Assembly (NCBI GenBank): GCA_012798235.1
Contig: JAAZNP010000008.1
Location: forward strand, 1-6,689
Reading direction: 5' to 3'
Source: Parcubacteria group bacterium
GTDB lineage: Bacteria; Patescibacteriota; Minisyncoccia; UBA6257
Length of the DNA: 6,689 nucleotides
The notes below the pieces were generated by a model. The model saw only the letters and a program-made list of their open reading frames with translations. It searched no databases and was not told the origin of the DNA. A program made the position numbers and the translations under genes. Positions 3,939 to 6,689 of the stretch are shown in pieces (position 1 is the first letter of the stretch; each line of letters starts with the position of its first letter).

Positions 3939-5558
3939 ATGGCCAAAGAAATTATTTTTGACGAGAAAGCTCGTCAACTATTAAAAAAAGGTAGTGATAA
4001 ATTAGCTCAAGCAGTAGTAGTAACCTTAGGACCCAAAGGTTCTAATGTTATTTTAGACCGTGGTTTTGGTTCGCCTTTGATTACTAATGATGGGGTAACG
4101 ATTGCCAAAGAAATAGAATTGGAAGATAAGGTAGAAAATTTAGGAGCAGAAATTTTAAAAGAAGCTGCAGAAAAAACTAATGATGCTGCGGGTGATGGCA
4201 CGACTACTGCCATTCTGTTAGCTTGGTCTATTATTACCCAAGGATTAAAAAATGTAGCTGCTGGAGCCGATCCTTTAAGTTTAAAAAGAGGTATTGAAAA
4301 AGCAGTAACTAAAGTAATTGAGGAATTAAAAAAGATTTCTCAGAAAGTTGAAGGCCACGAAGCAGTATCTGATGTAGCCACTATCTCTTCTAAAGATAAA
4401 GAAATAGGCAATCTTATTGCTGATATTATTGATGAAGTTGGTAAAGATGGCGTAATTACCGTCGAAGAGGCAAAAACTTTAGGATTGTCCAAGGAAATCG
4501 TTAAAGGCCTGCAATTTGATCGTGGTTATATTTCTCCTTATATGATTACTGACTCTGAAAAAATGCACGCTGTTTTAGAAGACCCCTATATTTTAATTAC
4601 TGATCAAAAGATTACTAATATTCGCGATATCTTGCCTTTATTAGATAAAATATTACAAAGTGGGAAAAAAGATTTATTAATTATTGCTGAAGATGTTACC
4701 GGAGAAGCTTTAGCAACAATCATTCTTAATAAATTACGTGGTGTCTTTAATGTGGTTACTGTCAAAGCGCCTGGTTTTGGTGACCGTCGTAAAGAAATAA
4801 TGGAAGATATCGCTATTGTCACTGGTGGCAAAGTTATTTCTGAAGAATTGGGATTAAAACTAGATAAGACAGAGTTGAGTGATTTAGGGCAAGCTCGTCG
4901 TGTCGTTGTGGATAAAGAAAATACAACAATTGTTGAAGGTTCGGGCTCCAAAGATGAAATTGATAAAAGAATTAAACAGATTAAAAAGGAATTAGAAGTG
5001 ACCGAATCAGAATTTGATAAAGAAAAATTACAAGAAAGATTAGCTAAATTATCTGGCGGTGTTGCTGTCATTAAAGTTGGCGCACCAACAGAAGTAGAAC
5101 AAAAAGAAAAACAACATCGCGTGGAAGATGCGGTTAGGGCAGCTAAGGCAGCTCTAGAAGAGGGAATTGTGCCTGGTGGCGGTATTGCTTTTTTGAAAGT
5201 ACAACCAGTTTTACAAGAATTAAAAGCAGATAATGAAGATGAAAAAATAGGTATAGCTATTATTTTAAAAGCATTAGAAGAACCGATTCGCAAAATAGCT
5301 GAGAATGCTGGTAAAGATGGCGCAGTTATTTTAGAAGAAGCGAGAAAAAGAGGTAATAATGAAGGTTTTAATGCTTTAACTGGCGAATTTGTTGATATGA
5401 TTCAAGCTGGTATTGTGGATCCGACTAAAGTTACTAGAAGCGCTTTAGAAAATGCTGCTTCTGTTAGTAGCATGCTTCTCACTACAAAAGCAGTAGTTTA
5501 TGATCTTCCTGAGAAAAAAGAAGAGCACGAGCATGGTTTGCCTCCTGAAGAATATTAA
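3939..5558 (+). CDS. groEL: Chaperonin GroEL (Cpn60)
   Basis: ATP-driven double-ring folding chamber that works with GroES; cytoplasmic. 539 residues, collinear with the family. The equatorial N-terminal part has TLGPKGSNVILDRGFGSP (29-46), TNDGVTIAKEIELED (49-63) and the ATP-hydrolysis motif GDGTTT (85-90, Asp at 86). The apical segment includes LQFDRGYISPYMITD, and KAPGFGDRRKE is present. The return equatorial part has EEGIVPGGG and GFNALTGEFVDMIQAGIVDPTKVTRSALENAASV. The C-terminus is unusual: after VVYDLP it ends KKEEHEHGLPPEEY and lacks the flexible GGM repeats found in E. coli and most groups. ATG at 3939 (MAKEIIFDEKAR) matches the family start; no Shine-Dalgarno. Second gene of the HrcA-controlled operon. 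A long open frame on the opposite strand (4604-5293) is a codon-use shadow. Confidence 0.98.
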   Translation: MAKEIIFDEKARQLLKKGSDKLAQAVVVTLGPKGSNVILDRGFGSPLITNDGVTIAKEIELEDKVENLGAEILKEAAEKTNDAAGDGTTTAILLAWSIITQGLKNVAAGADPLSLKRGIEKAVTKVIEELKKISQKVEGHEAVSDVATISSKDKEIGNLIADIIDEVGKDGVITVEEAKTLGLSKEIVKGLQFDRGYISPYMITDSEKMHAVLEDPYILITDQKITNIRDILPLLDKILQSGKKDLLIIAEDVTGEALATIILNKLRGVFNVVTVKAPGFGDRRKEIMEDIAIVTGGKVISEELGLKLDKTELSDLGQARRVVVDKENTTIVEGSGSKDEIDKRIKQIKKELEVTESEFDKEKLQERLAKLSGGVAVIKVGAPTEVEQKEKQHRVEDAVRAAKAALEEGIVPGGGIAFLKVQPVLQELKADNEDEKIGIAIILKALEEPIRKIAENAGKDGAVILEEARKRGNNEGFNALTGEFVDMIQAGIVDPTKVTRSALENAASVSSMLLTTKAVVYDLPEKKEEHEHGLPPEEY

Positions 5559-5572
5559 TTTTCATTTTTATT

Positions 5573-5581
5573 TGGTATAAT
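5573..5581 (+). promoter_or_regulatory. Extended -10 promoter for lemA-htpX
   Basis: TGG-TATAAT, a perfect -10 (5576-5581) with TGN extension; the -35 position (about 5553-5558, TATTAA) is weak. Predicted start near 5588 gives a leader of about 33 bases. This separates lemA-htpX from the groESL operon, although no terminator hairpin is visible after groEL, so read-through is possible. Confidence 0.62.
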
Positions 5582-5620
5582 ATAGAGGTGGTCGCCAAAT
5601 TAAACATTAATAAATAAATT

Positions 5621-6160
5621 ATGATTATTGCTATAGTAATAATAGCCCTAATAATATTGTTTGTGATTGGAGTTTATAATTCTCTTATTCGTAAGAGAAT
5701 GCGCGTGAAAGAAGCCTGGGCAGACATTGATGTTCAATTTAAAAGAAGATATGATTTAATTCCTAATTTAGTAGAAACAGTAAAAGGATATGCTTCTCAC
5801 GAAAAAGAAACATTAGAAAAAGTAATTGCTGCCCGCACGCAAGCCATGGGAGCTACGGGTCGCGATAAAATAAAAGCGGAAAATCAATTAAGTGATACCT
5901 TAAAAACTTTATTTGCTGTTGCAGAAAATTATCCGCAGTTGAAAGCTAATGAGAATTTTTTACACTTGCAAACAGAATTAGTTGATACTGCAGATAAGAT
6001 TCAAGCAGCACAACGTTTTTATAACGGGACGGTCAGAGATTATAATATCGCGGTTCAAACTTTTCCGGCTAATTTTATTGCCAAAATTTTCGGTTTTAGA
6101 ACTGAGGAACTTTTTGAAATCGCTGAAGCAGAAAGAGAAAATCCCAAAGTTCAATTTTAA
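5621..6160 (+). CDS. lemA: LemA family membrane protein
   Basis: 179 residues, normal for the family (about 180-200). An N-terminal hydrophobic helix (2-18) is followed by a short basic stretch SLIRKRMRVK (21-30), then an alpha-helical domain. Family motifs: EAWADIDVQFKRRYDLIPNL (31-50), VETVKGYASHE (51-61), ENQLSDTLKTLFAVAENYPQLKANENF (87-113) and the C-terminal FYNGTVRDYNIAVQTFP (133-149) with NFIAKIFGF. The biochemical function is not established in general. LemA genes are often beside M48 membrane protease or TPM-domain genes, as here, suggesting a role with the downstream protease. No lipobox cysteine is present. The upstream leader (AATAAATAAATT) has no Shine-Dalgarno. Stop TAA shares one base with the next gene's ATG. 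Confidence 0.95.
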   Translation: MIIAIVIIALIILFVIGVYNSLIRKRMRVKEAWADIDVQFKRRYDLIPNLVETVKGYASHEKETLEKVIAARTQAMGATGRDKIKAENQLSDTLKTLFAVAENYPQLKANENFLHLQTELVDTADKIQAAQRFYNGTVRDYNIAVQTFPANFIAKIFGFRTEELFEIAEAERENPKVQF

Positions 6161-6689
6161 TGACTCTTTATACCCAAGCTGATTTAAATGTTAGAAAAAC
6201 TTGGTTATTGATGACCGTGTTTTTCTTATTGATTATTGGTTTTGGTTGGCTGTTTAGTTATCTTTTCGAAGAACCATGGATTTTAATTTTAGCCGTTATT
6301 TTGGCAGTAACACAAAGTTTTATCAGTTATTGGAATTCAGATAAAATTATTTTATCTTTAGCACAAGCCCAAGGTCCAATTACAAAAGAAGATAATCTTG
6401 AGTTATACCGTTTGGTAGAAAATTTATCCATTACCGCTGGTTTACCTTTACCTAAAATTTATATTATTAATGACCCTGCGCCTAATGCTTTTACTACTGG
6501 TCGCGATCAGGATCATGCTATTCTTTGTGTCACTCAGGGTTTATTAGATAAATTGGACAAAGTGGAACTAGAAGGAGTAATTGGCCACGAATTGGCTCAT
6601 ATTGGCAATCGGGACATTTTGTTAGGCTCAATTATTGTTGTTTTGGTAGGATTAATTAGTATTTTATCGCAATGGCTTTTAAGAGGAAT
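6160..6689 (+). CDS. htpX: HtpX-type M48 membrane zinc metalloprotease, 3' end outside window
   Basis: Membrane protease of the HtpX family, which degrades damaged or misfolded membrane proteins in E. coli. 176 codons are visible and the frame is open at the window end. Start ATG overlaps the lemA stop (TAATG), implying translational coupling. Residues 14-36 and 39-57 are two hydrophobic helices (TM1, TM2). The conserved pre-catalytic region LPLPKIYIINDPAPNAFTTGR (95-115) is followed by VTQGLLDKLDKVELEGVIGHELAHIGNRDI; the zinc motif HELAH is at 143-147 with the catalytic Glu 144, and IGNRD is typical of HtpX. A third hydrophobic segment begins about 153. The third zinc ligand (a downstream Glu) lies beyond the window. 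The family is secure; HtpX itself rather than another M48B member is likely but not proven. Confidence 0.94.
   Translation, partial: MTLYTQADLNVRKTWLLMTVFFLLIIGFGWLFSYLFEEPWILILAVILAVTQSFISYWNSDKIILSLAQAQGPITKEDNLELYRLVENLSITAGLPLPKIYIINDPAPNAFTTGRDQDHAILCVTQGLLDKLDKVELEGVIGHELAHIGNRDILLGSIIVVLVGLISILSQWLLRG

Noticed and set aside
4604..5293. 229-codon open frame on the minus strand within groEL
   Set aside because: Ser/Leu/Ile-rich low-complexity translation opposite a strongly conserved gene; a codon-use shadow with no recognisable domain.

Overview
This is an AT-rich bacterial segment (roughly one third G+C by eye) with every gene on the + strand. It carries dnaJ (5' end cut off), rmuC, metK, groES, groEL, lemA and htpX (3' end cut off). 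Several traits point to the Candidate Phyla Radiation (Patescibacteria), perhaps a Parcubacteria-like lineage: no start codon has a clear Shine-Dalgarno sequence, MetK is short, GroEL lacks the GGM tail, and a lemA-htpX pair is present. This placement is inference, and another AT-rich bacterium is possible. TAA, TAG and TGA all end genes here; metK ends with TGA, which argues against the UGA=Gly code of Absconditabacteria/Gracilibacteria.

Layout. Positions 1-1097 encode a classical DnaJ with J domain, G/F region, four-repeat zinc finger and C-terminal substrate domains. A short gap with an extended -10 promoter leads to rmuC (1140-2201). The 190-base gap after rmuC holds a SAM-I type riboswitch (2216-2332) and its expression platform: an antiterminator pairing (2319-2327 with 2352-2360) that excludes a 12-bp terminator hairpin (2347-2375). 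The switch controls metK (2392-3330), which encodes the enzyme that makes SAM, so it forms a product-feedback loop.

The metK-groES gap contains a 128-bp element (3332-3459) with 19-bp perfect terminal inverted repeats, further internal symmetry and flanking 5-bp direct repeats TTGAC. It looks like a MITE. One copy of the duplicated target contains the metK stop codon and the other supplies the -35 box of the groES promoter. A variant CIRCE operator (3494-3520) lies just downstream of the -10 box, implying HrcA control of groES-groEL. Between groES and groEL is a 55-bp palindromic repeat (3861-3915) that contains an ATTCCC-N8-GGGAAT unit like the neisserial dRS3 repeat.

After groEL, an extended -10 promoter precedes lemA (5621-6160). 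Its stop codon overlaps the start of a membrane M48 protease gene of the HtpX type (6160 to the window end), which carries HELAH.

Functionally this is mostly a protein-quality-control neighbourhood: DnaJ co-chaperone, GroES/GroEL chaperonin and LemA/HtpX membrane proteolysis. SAM synthesis and an RmuC protein are interspersed. The most notable signals are non-coding: the SAM switch with an apparent insertion, the MITE placed exactly between metK and the groES promoter, the altered but symmetric CIRCE, and the intra-operon palindromic repeat.
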